From positions 1 through 64,000 of the forward strand of contig NZ_FCNW02000009.1 in assembly GCF_001544475.1 (NCBI RefSeq): a DNA stretch of 64,000 nt, written 5' to 3'. The DNA comes from Caballeronia humi (lineage in GTDB: Bacteria; Pseudomonadota; Gammaproteobacteria; Burkholderiales; Burkholderiaceae). Positions 44,426 through 52,129 of this stretch are shown here, one piece after another. A program made the translations under genes and the position numbers. A model generated the notes under the pieces. That model was given only the letters and a program-made list of their open reading frames with translations, made no database searches and was not told the origin of the DNA. Each line of letters starts with the position of its first letter. Positions within the stretch are counted from its first letter, which is position 1.

Positions 44426-45124
44426 TTAGCGGGCCTGAAGGGCGGCGAGCAACCCTTCGACCGGTTGAAAACGAATGTCGAGTTCGGCCAGCATGACGCT
44501 CTGCAGGTCCTTGCGGAACACGTCGAGCCATGCGCCGGGCGTGTCGTGCTGGGCGTCGTTCGCGGCGAGCGTCGCCTGCTCGGCCCGACGCAGGCGCTCG
44601 AAATGGCCGCCGAGCAGCACGGGCACCGTCGCGAACAGGCTGCGTTCGCGTGCGGAGAGCGACTGCTCCATGACGGCATCCACCATCGCGAGCCGGGTCA
44701 TGGCGGGCGACCTCGTGGCGAGCATCGCCCGCAGACGGGCCCGCACTGTGCCGGTCGACGTTTCCATCGTCTGTTGAAGCGAGAGACAGCGCTGGCGGAA
44801 AAAAGCGTAATCGACTGATGTTTCCTGCGCATCATTGCGGCGCTTGACGCTAAATGCGCTGTCGCCGGCGATCGCTTTCGCCAGAGACGCGCGCACGCGG
44901 GCGCATTCGTCCCCTTCAGCGTGAGCGCCTGATCGCGCGCCCGGGGCGGCGGGCGGATTGGCGGTCAGCGCGGTCGAGAGGGCGATCGCGTCGGTCCAGC
45001 CGAGCCATTGGCTCAGCCGGTCCGAGAGCGATAGTCTGGATTCGGGAACGTCGACGTCCGTCAGGCGCGTCAACAAGCGAATGAGCGTCGGGCCGCTGAA
45101 AGCTGTGCGCTGGGAGGCTTGCAC
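44426..45124 (-). CDS. DUF3348 protein, first gene of the MotAB-like operon
   Basis: A 232-residue soluble protein from GTG 45124 (MQASQRTAFSGPTLIRLLTRLTDVD). It is helical, with VRASLAKAIAGDSAF, a long middle helix LSLQQTMETSTGTVRARLRAML and the ending ELDIRFQPVEGLLAALQAR. It resembles DUF3348, known from Burkholderia next to DUF802 genes. No catalytic motif is seen. The ribosome site is weak, but no other in-frame start is better. It leads the four-gene unit, with 10 bases to the next start. Confidence 0.8.
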   Translation of the reverse strand: MQASQRTAFSGPTLIRLLTRLTDVDVPESRLSLSDRLSQWLGWTDAIALSTALTANPPAAPGARSGAHAEGDECARVRASLAKAIAGDSAFSVKRRNDAQETSVDYAFFRQRCLSLQQTMETSTGTVRARLRAMLATRSPAMTRLAMVDAVMEQSLSARERSLFATVPVLLGGHFERLRRAEQATLAANDAQHDTPGAWLDVFRKDLQSVMLAELDIRFQPVEGLLAALQAR

Positions 45125-45344
45125 GATGCACCAGAGTGTGAAAAACCCGACAGTTTACACGTCCGCGGAGGCAGGTGAGTTTCGGTTGGGGTCGTCGCGG
45201 GTCGTTTGTAATGCCAGCAAGGCTTGGCGCGGTTTGAGAGTCATCCGAGACGTAAAAAGCATCAAGCAGGAAGATTCCGATGGCAAAACGCCTGATCCTA
45301 AATTCGGCTTACCATGCTCGTAAGCCCTGAGAAAGGAGTCCACG

Positions 45345-45947
45345 ATGCGCACGAGAAGGGTCAGCCACGCGCGGCGCGCGTTTCTCCGCCAGTCGGGCGC
45401 GGTCCCGCCGACGCTGCTCCTGCTCGCGTTCGGCCGGCCCGGCACCAGCCGCGCCGCCACTGTTCTCCCGACGCCCGCCTGCGCTGGCGATCACGAATCG
45501 ACTCCGCGTCAGACCGCCGGCCCGTTCTTCCTGCCGCGCTCGCCGGAGCGCGCGTCGTTGCTGGGGCCGGGGATCGGCGGGACGCGGATCGTCGTGACGG
45601 GGCGGGTGATGTCGACGCGCTGCCAGCCCGTGCCGGGCGCGCTGCTCGACTTCTGGCACGCCGACGACGCCGGCGACTACGACGTCCACGGCTATCGCCT
45701 GCGCGGCCACCAGTTCGCCGACAGCGACGGGCGCTATCGGCTGGAAACTATCGTGCCGGGCGTGTATCCGGGACGCACGCGGCATTTTCACGTCACGGTG
45801 CAGGCGCCGAACGGCCGGCCGCTCACGACCCAGATGTACTTCCCCGGCGAGCGGCAGAACGCGCAGGATTCGCTGTACGACAGGCGGCTCTTGCTGACGA
45901 TCGATGGCGACGCTCACGCCGCGCGTTTCGATTTCGTGCTGGCCTGA
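45345..45947 (+). CDS. Exported intradiol ring-cleavage dioxygenase-like protein
   Basis: A 200-residue protein with a Tat-like signal (ARRAFLR at 9-15, hydrophobic to about 37). It holds the four ligands of intradiol Fe(III) dioxygenases: Y112 in AGDYDVHGY, Y141 in GVYPGRTRHFHV, and H147 and H149. PGALLDFWHAD at 97-107 is also typical. It is shorter than catechol dioxygenases, lacking their N-terminal dimerisation helices, like other exported members of unknown substrate. ATG 45345 has AAGGAG. It lies just before the ECF41 sigma gene with 7 bases between, so they share a transcript. Confidence 0.85.
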   Translation: MRTRRVSHARRAFLRQSGAVPPTLLLLAFGRPGTSRAATVLPTPACAGDHESTPRQTAGPFFLPRSPERASLLGPGIGGTRIVVTGRVMSTRCQPVPGALLDFWHADDAGDYDVHGYRLRGHQFADSDGRYRLETIVPGVYPGRTRHFHVTVQAPNGRPLTTQMYFPGERQNAQDSLYDRRLLLTIDGDAHAARFDFVLA

Positions 45948-45954
45948 ACCGCCG

Positions 45955-46836
45955 ATGGACGACGCCACCCGCATCTTCGACCGACTGCGCCGCCGCTTGC
46001 AGGGCATCGCGTACCGGATGCTGGGTTCGGTCGCGGAGGCCGAGGACGTCGTGCAGGACGTCTGGCTGCGCTGGCACGCGGCGGCGCGCGAGACGATCGA
46101 GAACGCCGAGGCGTGGCTCGTCTCGGTCACGACGCGGCTCTCGATCGACCGCCTGCGCGCCGCGCGCGTGCAGCGCGAGCAGTACGTGGGCATCTGGCTG
46201 CCGGAGCCCGAACTCACCGATTCGCCCGACACACCCGAGCAGGTCACCGAGCGCGCGGACGACGTCTCCGTCGCGTTCCTGATGCTGCTCGAACGCCTGA
46301 GCCCTGAGGCGCGCGCGGCGTTTCTGCTGCGCGAAGTCTTCGACGCTGACTACGGCGAAGTCGCGAACGCCGTCGGCAAGAGCGAAGCGGCGTGCCGCCA
46401 GCTCGTCAGCCGCGCGAAGGCGCAATTGCGAGACGATCGGCCGCGTTTCGCGGTGTCGCGCGAGATTCATTTGCGGCTGTTGAAGGTGTTCGCGCAGGCG
46501 CTTGCGCTCGGCGATTTCGCGGCGATCAGTTCGATGCTGGCCGACGATGCGATGCTCATCGGCGATGGCGGTGGACGCGTGCCGAGCTTTCCGAAACCGA
46601 TGGTCGGCGGGCGGCGTATCGCGCAGCTTTTTTATGCCGCGAACCTGCAGTATGGGGATGCGCAACGGGTGGAGCTCGCGCTGCTCAATGGACAGTGGGC
46701 GCTGCTGCGGTTTATCGACGGGGAGCTGGAGTCCGCGCAGTCGTATGAGACCGATGGCGAGCGGATCGTGCGGATTCATGTGCAGCGCAATCCGGCGAAG
46801 CTGGCGCGATTGGCGGCGGTGTTCGGGAAGGGGTGA
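45955..46836 (+). CDS. ECF41-type RNA polymerase sigma factor with fused SnoaL-like domain
   Basis: A 293-residue extracytoplasmic-function sigma factor. Region 2 (about 5-72) and region 4 (about 108-160: LSPEARAAFLLREVFDADYGEVANAVG) are followed by a SnoaL-like domain (170-293). Three ECF41 marks are seen: WLPEP in the linker (81-85), DGGGR at 204-208, and NPAKL near the end. In this group the fused domain takes the place of an anti-sigma factor. ECF41 genes usually sit by a carboxymuconolactone-decarboxylase, oxidoreductase or epimerase gene. Such a gene occurs at 48528, but a 1.5 kb insert lies between. ATG 45955 is the likely start; the frame opens earlier at 45904. Confidence 0.9.
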   Translation: MDDATRIFDRLRRRLQGIAYRMLGSVAEAEDVVQDVWLRWHAAARETIENAEAWLVSVTTRLSIDRLRAARVQREQYVGIWLPEPELTDSPDTPEQVTERADDVSVAFLMLLERLSPEARAAFLLREVFDADYGEVANAVGKSEAACRQLVSRAKAQLRDDRPRFAVSREIHLRLLKVFAQALALGDFAAISSMLADDAMLIGDGGGRVPSFPKPMVGGRRIAQLFYAANLQYGDAQRVELALLNGQWALLRFIDGELESAQSYETDGERIVRIHVQRNPAKLARLAAVFGKG

Positions 46837-46849
46837 ACCGGCTGAGGCT

Positions 46850-46883
46850 CCTCGGATTGTCGCCTCAAGCGCAACAGGATGAG
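46850..46883 (+). repeat. Imperfect direct repeat, copy A
   Basis: Thirty-four bases beginning CCTCGGATTGTCGCC and ending CAACAGGATGAG, 13 bases after the sigma-factor stop. Copy B at 48412-48445 matches 29 of 34 bases. The two copies bracket the effector/immunity-like genes on the minus strand. Confidence 0.6.
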
Positions 46884-47132
46884 TCGTTAATTCGAAACCC
46901 GAGCCCTTGGGCGAAAGCGGGCTGTTTGTCGCCGTTAGCGACGTCTGTAAATCCGGATAGGACAATGCCAGTACCGTACACGGAGATCCGCCGATCATCA
47001 GGCAAGTACTCGACGATCAGCGAACCCAATCGATCAACTTTTGTTATTCCCTATATTGGACCGTTGGCACGGACACGCGCGCCGCGGCGAAAGTCCCTGA
47101 TCAGACCGTGCGTTCGCGAGGCTCGCTCCCGG

Positions 47133-47432
47133 TTAATCGGTGGGCGCGGCTGGAGGGGTTCGATCGGACGGCGATACCGGTTGCTCGGTAAAGGATATGA
47201 ACGGCTTGAGTTCCGGCTGGTAGTTCGCGAGCAAACTCAGAACTGCGCCACCAAAGCGCCGGGCAAATTCATCATCGATCTGGTAATCAAAGTCGTCGAG
47301 CAGGACTGGGATATCCAGCTTGCCCGCGCACAAAGGCTGAATCTGGTCGTCAGCAACGGTGTTACAGATCAACATTTTCCGCGCGTCGTCGTAACGCACC
47401 ACAACTGAACTCGGTGTTCTCTGTCTGCTCAT
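47133..47432 (-). CDS. Probable immunity protein paired with the upstream effector-like gene
   Basis: A 99-residue soluble protein starting at ATG 47432, which overlaps the stop of the preceding gene by four bases (ATGA). It begins SRQRTPSSVVVRYDDARKML and has an acidic middle (IPVLLDDFDYQIDDEFARRF). Small acidic proteins coupled to the end of an effector gene are typical cognate immunity proteins, but I cannot assign the family. Base composition is lower in G+C than the neighbouring genes, a sign of acquisition. Confidence 0.55.
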   Translation of the reverse strand: MSRQRTPSSVVVRYDDARKMLICNTVADDQIQPLCAGKLDIPVLLDDFDYQIDDEFARRFGGAVLSLLANYQPELKPFISFTEQPVSPSDRTPPAAPTD

Positions 47433-48298
47433 ATCGGCCTTGTGTATCCCATGCAAATGTTATATCGATGCCGTGCGTTTTCGAGGCACATCGCGATGCG
47501 CGCTGAACCGCCCATCATACGACCGAACGTTTGGCAATCGTCGTGATCCTGCTCCCATTCCGCCAGGCACCGCGCTTGTTCTGCTGGGGAAATGGCAATG
47601 TCCTCGACCGCGTTCGATACATCATCCGACAGCGTACCCTCACCCAACTCGAACGACGCTGCCTCGCCGAGCGGCGTCGTCACCGCGCGGTCTTCGCCCC
47701 ACTTCGAGAGCCCCTCAGGCAAACCGTACTTGCTGATCCATCCCGCGCGCGCGAATAACGGCAACATGCCGAGGGGGTCTCTCAGCACCGCCGCGTGCAT
47801 GAACTTCTCGTTGATGCTGTCGTTCATCGCTGCGATTTCTTCCCAGGGCGTCGCACTGGCTTCCCACTCCGCTAGCTGCGCCTGATACCGTTCCTGCACG
47901 CTTGCATAGCGAGGCGGGTCGTAGTCCTCGACACCCCAGAACGACGACGATCCAGCCTGCTTCGACGCACCCGCAACGCCGGCAACCAGCGGTTTCTCAG
48001 GGATCACGACGACACTGCCGCCACGCACCATATCCATCAGCATTTGCACGACGTCAAGATCGGTGCCGCAGTTGGCCAGACGCTCGTGCCAGTGGAAATT
48101 CTCTTTAAGGAAGGCGCGCGCCCGGCTGGCTAGTCCCGCGTCCCTGGCCCACACATCCGCATAAGCCGATGCCGTGAACTTCTTGCCCGCTTCGACTGCG
48201 TTCCGCCGCTCGTCATCGGGGGCGAAGGGCATGTATCGGTCGCTGTTCCGGTACAGCACGTAGCGGTGCCACGAGTCCGTCTTGAGTTCTGTCGCCAT
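47429..48298 (-). CDS. Effector/polymorphic-toxin-like protein of unknown activity
   Basis: A 289-residue protein from ATG 48298 (MATELKTDSWHRY); a TTG at 48349 would add 17 residues. It has no signal peptide. The last 45 residues follow the pattern C-x3-W-x2-D-x3-C ... C-x3-A-x2-RY-x2-C (ending NICMGYTRPI). Such a cysteine-rich end is frequent in Proteobacterial type VI and Rhs-linked effectors. The earlier part (GGSVVVIPEKPLVAGVAG, then FWGVEDYDPPRYASVQERY) is unknown to me. Next to it a small coupled gene looks like an immunity partner. No VgrG, PAAR or Rhs core is nearby. Assignment as effector is inference. Confidence 0.5.
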   Translation of the reverse strand: MATELKTDSWHRYVLYRNSDRYMPFAPDDERRNAVEAGKKFTASAYADVWARDAGLASRARAFLKENFHWHERLANCGTDLDVVQMLMDMVRGGSVVVIPEKPLVAGVAGASKQAGSSSFWGVEDYDPPRYASVQERYQAQLAEWEASATPWEEIAAMNDSINEKFMHAAVLRDPLGMLPLFARAGWISKYGLPEGLSKWGEDRAVTTPLGEAASFELGEGTLSDDVSNAVEDIAISPAEQARCLAEWEQDHDDCQTFGRMMGGSARIAMCLENARHRYNICMGYTRPI

Positions 48299-48411
48299 CC
48301 AGTCTCGCTCAAAGAACGCCCCGAAGGGCAGCGAATGTGCGACGTTCAAGGAGCGTCGCGCGAAGAATGACGGCTACGTTACCGAGGGAGGGCAGCGGCA
48401 AATATCAGATT

Positions 48412-48445
48412 CCTCCGATTGTCGCTCCACGCGCAACAGCATGAG
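48412..48445 (+). repeat. Imperfect direct repeat, copy B
   Basis: Counterpart of 46850-46883 (29 of 34 identical): CCTCCGATTGTCGCTCC at its left, CAACAGCATGAG at its right. It lies 82 bases before the start of the carboxymuconolactone-decarboxylase-like gene. Confidence 0.6.
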
Positions 48446-48527
48446 CCCCTCCTCATGCCTACCGCACGCGCAACCCCACCCCTACGATGACTCCACCCGG
48501 CGCCTCGCCGTCACTTGTGGAGAAACC

Positions 48528-49007
48528 ATGTCCCAACGCCTTAAATACATTCAACAATCCCCCGCTCTATTCAAAAAATTCCTCGAATTCAGCAACCTCA
48601 TCAAGGAAGGCGCGATCGAGGAATCGATCCGCGATCTGGTCGCGATCCGCGCCTCGCAGATCAACGGCTGCGCGTTCTGCGTCGATATGCACGTGAAGCA
48701 GGCGAAGATCAACGGCGAGCGCGAACTGCGCATCCATCATCTGACGACGTGGCGCGAATCGACGCTCTTCGCCTCGCGCGAACGCGCCGCGCTCGCGTGG
48801 ACCGAAGTGCTGACGAAACTGCCCGAAGAGGGCGTTGCCGACGAGCTATACGAACGCGTGCGCACGCAGTTCTCGGAAAAGGAACTGTCCGACCTGACCT
48901 ACGAAGTGATGGCGATCAACGGCTGGAACCGCGCGAACATCGCGTTCAGGACGGTGCCGGGTTCGTCGGACAAGGCGTTCGGCCTCGACAAGGCCGGTCT
49001 CGCCTAA
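48528..49007 (+). CDS. Carboxymuconolactone decarboxylase/AhpD-like protein
   Basis: A 159-residue alkylhydroperoxidase-D-like helical protein. The redox pair C48 and C51 lies in NGCAFCVDMH with H55, the AhpD active-site form CxxC-x3-H. It would reduce peroxides using a dithiol donor, or act in an uncharacterised thiol reaction; it is not a true 4-carboxymuconolactone decarboxylase in this form. GGAG sits 7 bases before ATG 48528. Genes of this family are the usual partners of ECF41 sigma factors, and one is coded 1.7 kb upstream. Confidence 0.87.
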   Translation: MSQRLKYIQQSPALFKKFLEFSNLIKEGAIEESIRDLVAIRASQINGCAFCVDMHVKQAKINGERELRIHHLTTWRESTLFASRERAALAWTEVLTKLPEEGVADELYERVRTQFSEKELSDLTYEVMAINGWNRANIAFRTVPGSSDKAFGLDKAGLA

Positions 49008-49072
49008 TCTGTATGAAGCCGCGGCGCTGCAAGGCCGCGGCGCGACAACCTTCGACCTCATCGAGACCCATC

Positions 49073-49483
49073 ATGTCCAATCCGATGAAAACCGCCTCGC
49101 CGATGCTTCTGCTATGCGCCGCGCTGCTGACCCAGCCGGCCGCGGCGGCGGCGCCGGAAGCCGTCGTCACGCCGCTCATGACCGAGCCGCTGCCGGACTA
49201 TCCCGGCAAGGAAGCGCTGATGATCAGCGTCGTGTACCCGCCCGGCGCCGTGGACCCGATTCACCGCCACGACGCGCACGCCTTCGTCTACGTGCTCGAA
49301 GGAACCGTCGTGATGCAGTTGCGCGGCGGCAAGCAAGTCACGCTCAAGCCGGGCCAGACGTTCTACGAAGGCCCGAACGACGTTCACACCGTCGGCCGCA
49401 ATGCCAGCAAGACGAAACCCGCGAAATTCATCGTCCTGTTGCTGAAGAACAAGGGCGCGCCGGTCCTCACGCCGGTGCAGTAA
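49073..49483 (+). CDS. Secreted cupin-domain protein
   Basis: A 136-residue protein with a signal peptide (cleavage near AAAA at 24-27) and a single cupin fold. Metal-ligand motif 1 is DPIHRHDAHAFVYVLEG (H-x-H, then E), and motif 2 is GQTFYEGPNDVHTVGRN (final H). Such exported cupins bind a divalent metal, and the function is unknown. It follows the AhpD-like gene by 65 bases and may be co-transcribed. Confidence 0.85.
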   Translation: MSNPMKTASPMLLLCAALLTQPAAAAAPEAVVTPLMTEPLPDYPGKEALMISVVYPPGAVDPIHRHDAHAFVYVLEGTVVMQLRGGKQVTLKPGQTFYEGPNDVHTVGRNASKTKPAKFIVLLLKNKGAPVLTPVQ

Positions 49484-49499
49484 TAAAAACGCCGGGCGC

Positions 49500-49526
49500 T
49501 GTCACAGGTTGTGCAGGTCGAACGTC
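49500..49526 (+). promoter_or_regulatory. Candidate ECF41-type promoter
   Basis: TGTCACA at 49500-49506, then exactly 16 bases, then CGTC at 49523-49526. This equals the published ECF41 target consensus as I recall it (TGTCACA-N16-CGTC). It points to the LysR gene that follows. Start of transcription would be near 49533. The sequence match is exact; use by the sigma factor at 45955 is inference. Confidence 0.6.
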
Positions 49527-49559
49527 TTATCGGGTATGGACACTTCGACCCGCACCTTC

Positions 49560-50564
49560 ATGTCTGACATCTCCTTTTCTCGCAGCGCGAACGCCGACGA
49601 TTCATTCGCGTGCAGTTTCGTCACGAGCTACACGGGCGTCGTCGCGTTCCTCGCGGTGGCCGCCGAAGGCAGCTTCGCAAAGGCAGCGGACCGGCTCGGC
49701 ATCGGCCGCTCGGCGGTGAGCCGCAACGTGCAGAAGCTCGAAGCGCAACTCGACGCGCGCCTCTTTCAGAGAACCACGCGCCGCACGTCGCTGACGCGCG
49801 AAGGCGAACTCTTTTACGAAAACTGTCATCCGGGCGTGGAGCGGATCATGCAGGCGCTCGACGACATGCGCGAACTGCGCAGCGGCCCGCCGCGCGGCCA
49901 CTTGCGCATCAGCTCGACGACCGGTTTCGGCCGAAGCGTCGTCGGGCCGCTGCTGCGCGGCTTTCACGCGGCGTTCCCCGATATCGCGCTCGAACTGCTT
50001 CTCTCCGATAACCCGGCCGATTTCACCGCCGACCGCGTCGATGTCGCTTTCCGCGACGGGCGCATGGAAGACAGCCAGGTGGTCGCGCGACAGTTGATTC
50101 CGATGCAGATGTTCGTCTGCGCATCGCCCGGATATGCGAACGCGCACGGCCTGCCGCGCACGATCGAAGAAATCGCCGCGCATCGCTGCATCAATTTGCG
50201 CGGGGCGTCGGGCCGCGTGTGCGAGTGGGAATTCAAGGTCGGCGGCCACGCGCAGAAGCTGACACCGAAGGCGCGCCATACGTTCAACGATCCCGATCTC
50301 GTCCTTCAGGCCGTGCTCGAAGGCGAGGGCATCGCGCAACTGGCCGGGTACCAGGTGTGCGAACCGTTGCGGCGCGGTCAGTTGCTCTCGTGTCTCGCGC
50401 AGCACGCACCCGACGATAGCAACCATTACATCTGCTATCTCTGCCGCAAGCATTTGCCGGCCCGGATTCGCGTCTTCGTCGATTACATGATCGAGCACAC
50501 GCGCGCGCTCGATCTCGATTGTTTCAGCGGCGTCATCAATCAGACGGTGCAAACTGCGCGCTGA
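49560..50564 (+). CDS. LysR-family regulator
   Basis: A 334-residue (if from ATG 49560) LysR protein. The helix-turn-helix is at about 30-85 (VAFLAVAAEGSFAKAADRLG, then RSAVSRNVQKLEAQLD). The effector lobe contains DVAFRDGRMEDS. A second possible start at 49536 would leave almost no leader if the promoter at 49500-49526 is used. The unusually long N-terminal extension before the helix-turn-helix (about 25 residues) is not supported by family homology. Its target may be the downstream NmrA-like gene or elsewhere. Confidence 0.83.
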   Translation: MSDISFSRSANADDSFACSFVTSYTGVVAFLAVAAEGSFAKAADRLGIGRSAVSRNVQKLEAQLDARLFQRTTRRTSLTREGELFYENCHPGVERIMQALDDMRELRSGPPRGHLRISSTTGFGRSVVGPLLRGFHAAFPDIALELLLSDNPADFTADRVDVAFRDGRMEDSQVVARQLIPMQMFVCASPGYANAHGLPRTIEEIAAHRCINLRGASGRVCEWEFKVGGHAQKLTPKARHTFNDPDLVLQAVLEGEGIAQLAGYQVCEPLRRGQLLSCLAQHAPDDSNHYICYLCRKHLPARIRVFVDYMIEHTRALDLDCFSGVINQTVQTAR

Positions 50565-50729
50565 TTGGTGTCCCGGGCGCAACACCGAGCGTCCGCGCGG
50601 GAGGCTACTGTCCTGCCAGGCCCGCGCCTAGGATGGCTCCTGTACGCGGTCCGGCTTCATTGGATTCACCAAAAGCCCGGCCGCGCGACATCCCGCGGCA
50701 TCGCGTCCGCGCAATCATCGGAGGGGATC

Positions 50730-51485
50730 ATGAAGATCGTAGTCATCGGCGGTAGCGGACTCATTGGCAGCAAGGTGGTGAAGGAACTGCGCGCGCGGGA
50801 TCACGAGGCGATCGCGGCATCGCCCGCGTCGGGCGTCAATACGATCACAGGCGAGGGACTGGCCGAGGCGCTGGCGGGCGCGCAGGTCGTGGTCGACGTG
50901 GCGAATTCGCCGTCGTTCGCCGACGACGCCGTCCTCGAATTCTTCGAGACGTCGGGCCGCAACCTCTCCGCCGCCGAACGCGCGGCGGGCGTGAAACATC
51001 ACGTTGCGCTGTCGGTCGTCGGGACGGACCGGCTCGCCGAAAGCGGTTATTTTCGCGGCAAGATCGCGCAGGAGAAGCTGATCCGCGCGGCCGGCATTCC
51101 GTACACGATCGTCCATTCGACGCAGTTCCTCGAATTCCTCGGCGGCATCGCGCAATCGGGGACGCAGGGCGACACCGTGCATCTCTCACCGGCCTACATC
51201 CAGCCGATCGCCTCCGACGACATCGCGCTCGCCGTCGCCGACTACGCGCTCGGCGAGCCGCTGAACGGCGTGGTCGAAGTGGCGGGGCCGGAGAAAGTGC
51301 GCCTGTCGGACCTCGTGCAGCGGTATCTCAGCGCGACGCACGATCCGCGCAAGGTCGTGTCCGATGTCCACGCGCGCTACTTCGGCGCCGAGTTGAAGGA
51401 CGACACGCTGGTGCCCGGCGCGAATCCGCGTCTCGGCAAGACCGGCTTCGACGCGTGGTTCAGCCAGTCGCAAGCGGTGCGCTGA
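50730..51485 (+). CDS. NmrA-like NAD(P)-binding protein
   Basis: A 251-residue short-chain-fold protein. The cofactor motif is VIGGSGLIGSKVV at 5-17. The family lacks the SDR YxxxK; it has LSVVGTDRLAESGYFRGKIAQEKLI in its place and a long C-terminal part. Such proteins act as NAD(P)H-binding redox sensors or as quinone or sugar-epimerase-like enzymes. ATG 50730 has GGAGGGG upstream. It is 165 bases after LysR, so it may be in the same regulon, as is usual for epimerase-type partners of ECF41 loci. Confidence 0.82.
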   Translation: MKIVVIGGSGLIGSKVVKELRARDHEAIAASPASGVNTITGEGLAEALAGAQVVVDVANSPSFADDAVLEFFETSGRNLSAAERAAGVKHHVALSVVGTDRLAESGYFRGKIAQEKLIRAAGIPYTIVHSTQFLEFLGGIAQSGTQGDTVHLSPAYIQPIASDDIALAVADYALGEPLNGVVEVAGPEKVRLSDLVQRYLSATHDPRKVVSDVHARYFGAELKDDTLVPGANPRLGKTGFDAWFSQSQAVR

Positions 51486-51557
51486 CATCCGCATCATGCC
51501 GCCGCCGCTGCTCCCGCAGCCGCTCACGCTGCTCGACAAGTACCACGGGCCCGACTT

Positions 51558-51990
51558 CAAGCGCTCTATACGACGACCGTGAGCGTGACGGGCGGCGACG
51601 CGGCGCACGGCCGCGCGTCTGGCGCCGCCCGCTCGGGCGACGGCAATCTCGACGTCGCCTTGCGCCTGCCGGCCACGCTCGGCGGCCTTGGCGGCGGCAC
51701 GAACCCCGAGCAGCTTTTCGCGACGGGCTACGCGGCGTGCTTTCACGGCGCGCCAAGCCTTTTGGCCGCGAAAGCCGGTTTCGCGATTCCCGATTCGAAA
51801 GTCGGCACCTCGGTCACCTTCGGCCGCGATCCCGTCGATCGCCTCTTCATGCTCAAAGCCGACATCACGATCCGCCTGCCCGGCATCGACCGCGCAGGCG
51901 GAAGCGCTCGTGCGCCACACCGAGCGCTTTTGCCCGTACGCGAAGATGGCGCGGCAGGGCATCGTCAATATCGTTTCACTGGCTATCTAA
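51558..51990 (+). pseudogene. Broken ohr/OsmC (organic hydroperoxide resistance) gene
   Basis: Two frames together give an Ohr protein: LYTTTVSVTGGDAAHGRAS and TNPEQLFATGYAACFHGA in one frame, then AEALVRHTERFCPYAKMARQG in the other, ending at TAA 51988-51990. The frame changes near 51893-51897 (GACCGCGCAGG), where one or two bases appear lost. The first catalytic cysteine (AACFHG) is in frame one and the second (FCPY) in frame two. The start codon is also absent: QAL replaces MKAL. If the sequence is right the gene is inactive. Confidence 0.8.
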
Positions 51991-52063
51991 CGCCGCGATT
52001 CGTCACACCAAACTCCTCCGCAAACCCCTCGCGTATTCCCCGATATCTAGTGATCAGGCCACA

Positions 52064-52082
52064 TGGTCTACTCATCACACCA
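52064..52082. promoter_or_regulatory. Predicted GntR operator before the apionate-type operon
   Basis: TGGTCTACTCATCACACCA, a 19-base imperfect palindrome (TGGT...ACCA). It agrees in 15 of 19 bases, and fully in the 11-base right half, with the site before the GntR gene at 57049-57067. It lies 47 bases before the MFS start. An additional right-half word TCACACCA sits at 52003-52010. Confidence 0.65.
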
Positions 52083-52129
52083 GCACAAAAAGAAATCGGT
52101 TCATACCATCCCCAGGCGGAGGAGGCGAA

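Noticed and set aside
46837-47132. Remnant gene downstream of the immunity-like protein
   Set aside because: Short frames on both strands read like coding DNA in places (TTHPVALEATIRG on minus), but stops interrupt them and I could not tie them to a family.
48412-48445. ECF41 promoter before the AhpD-like gene
   Set aside because: TGTCGCT is near the -35 consensus but no CGTC lies 15-16 bases later; not called.
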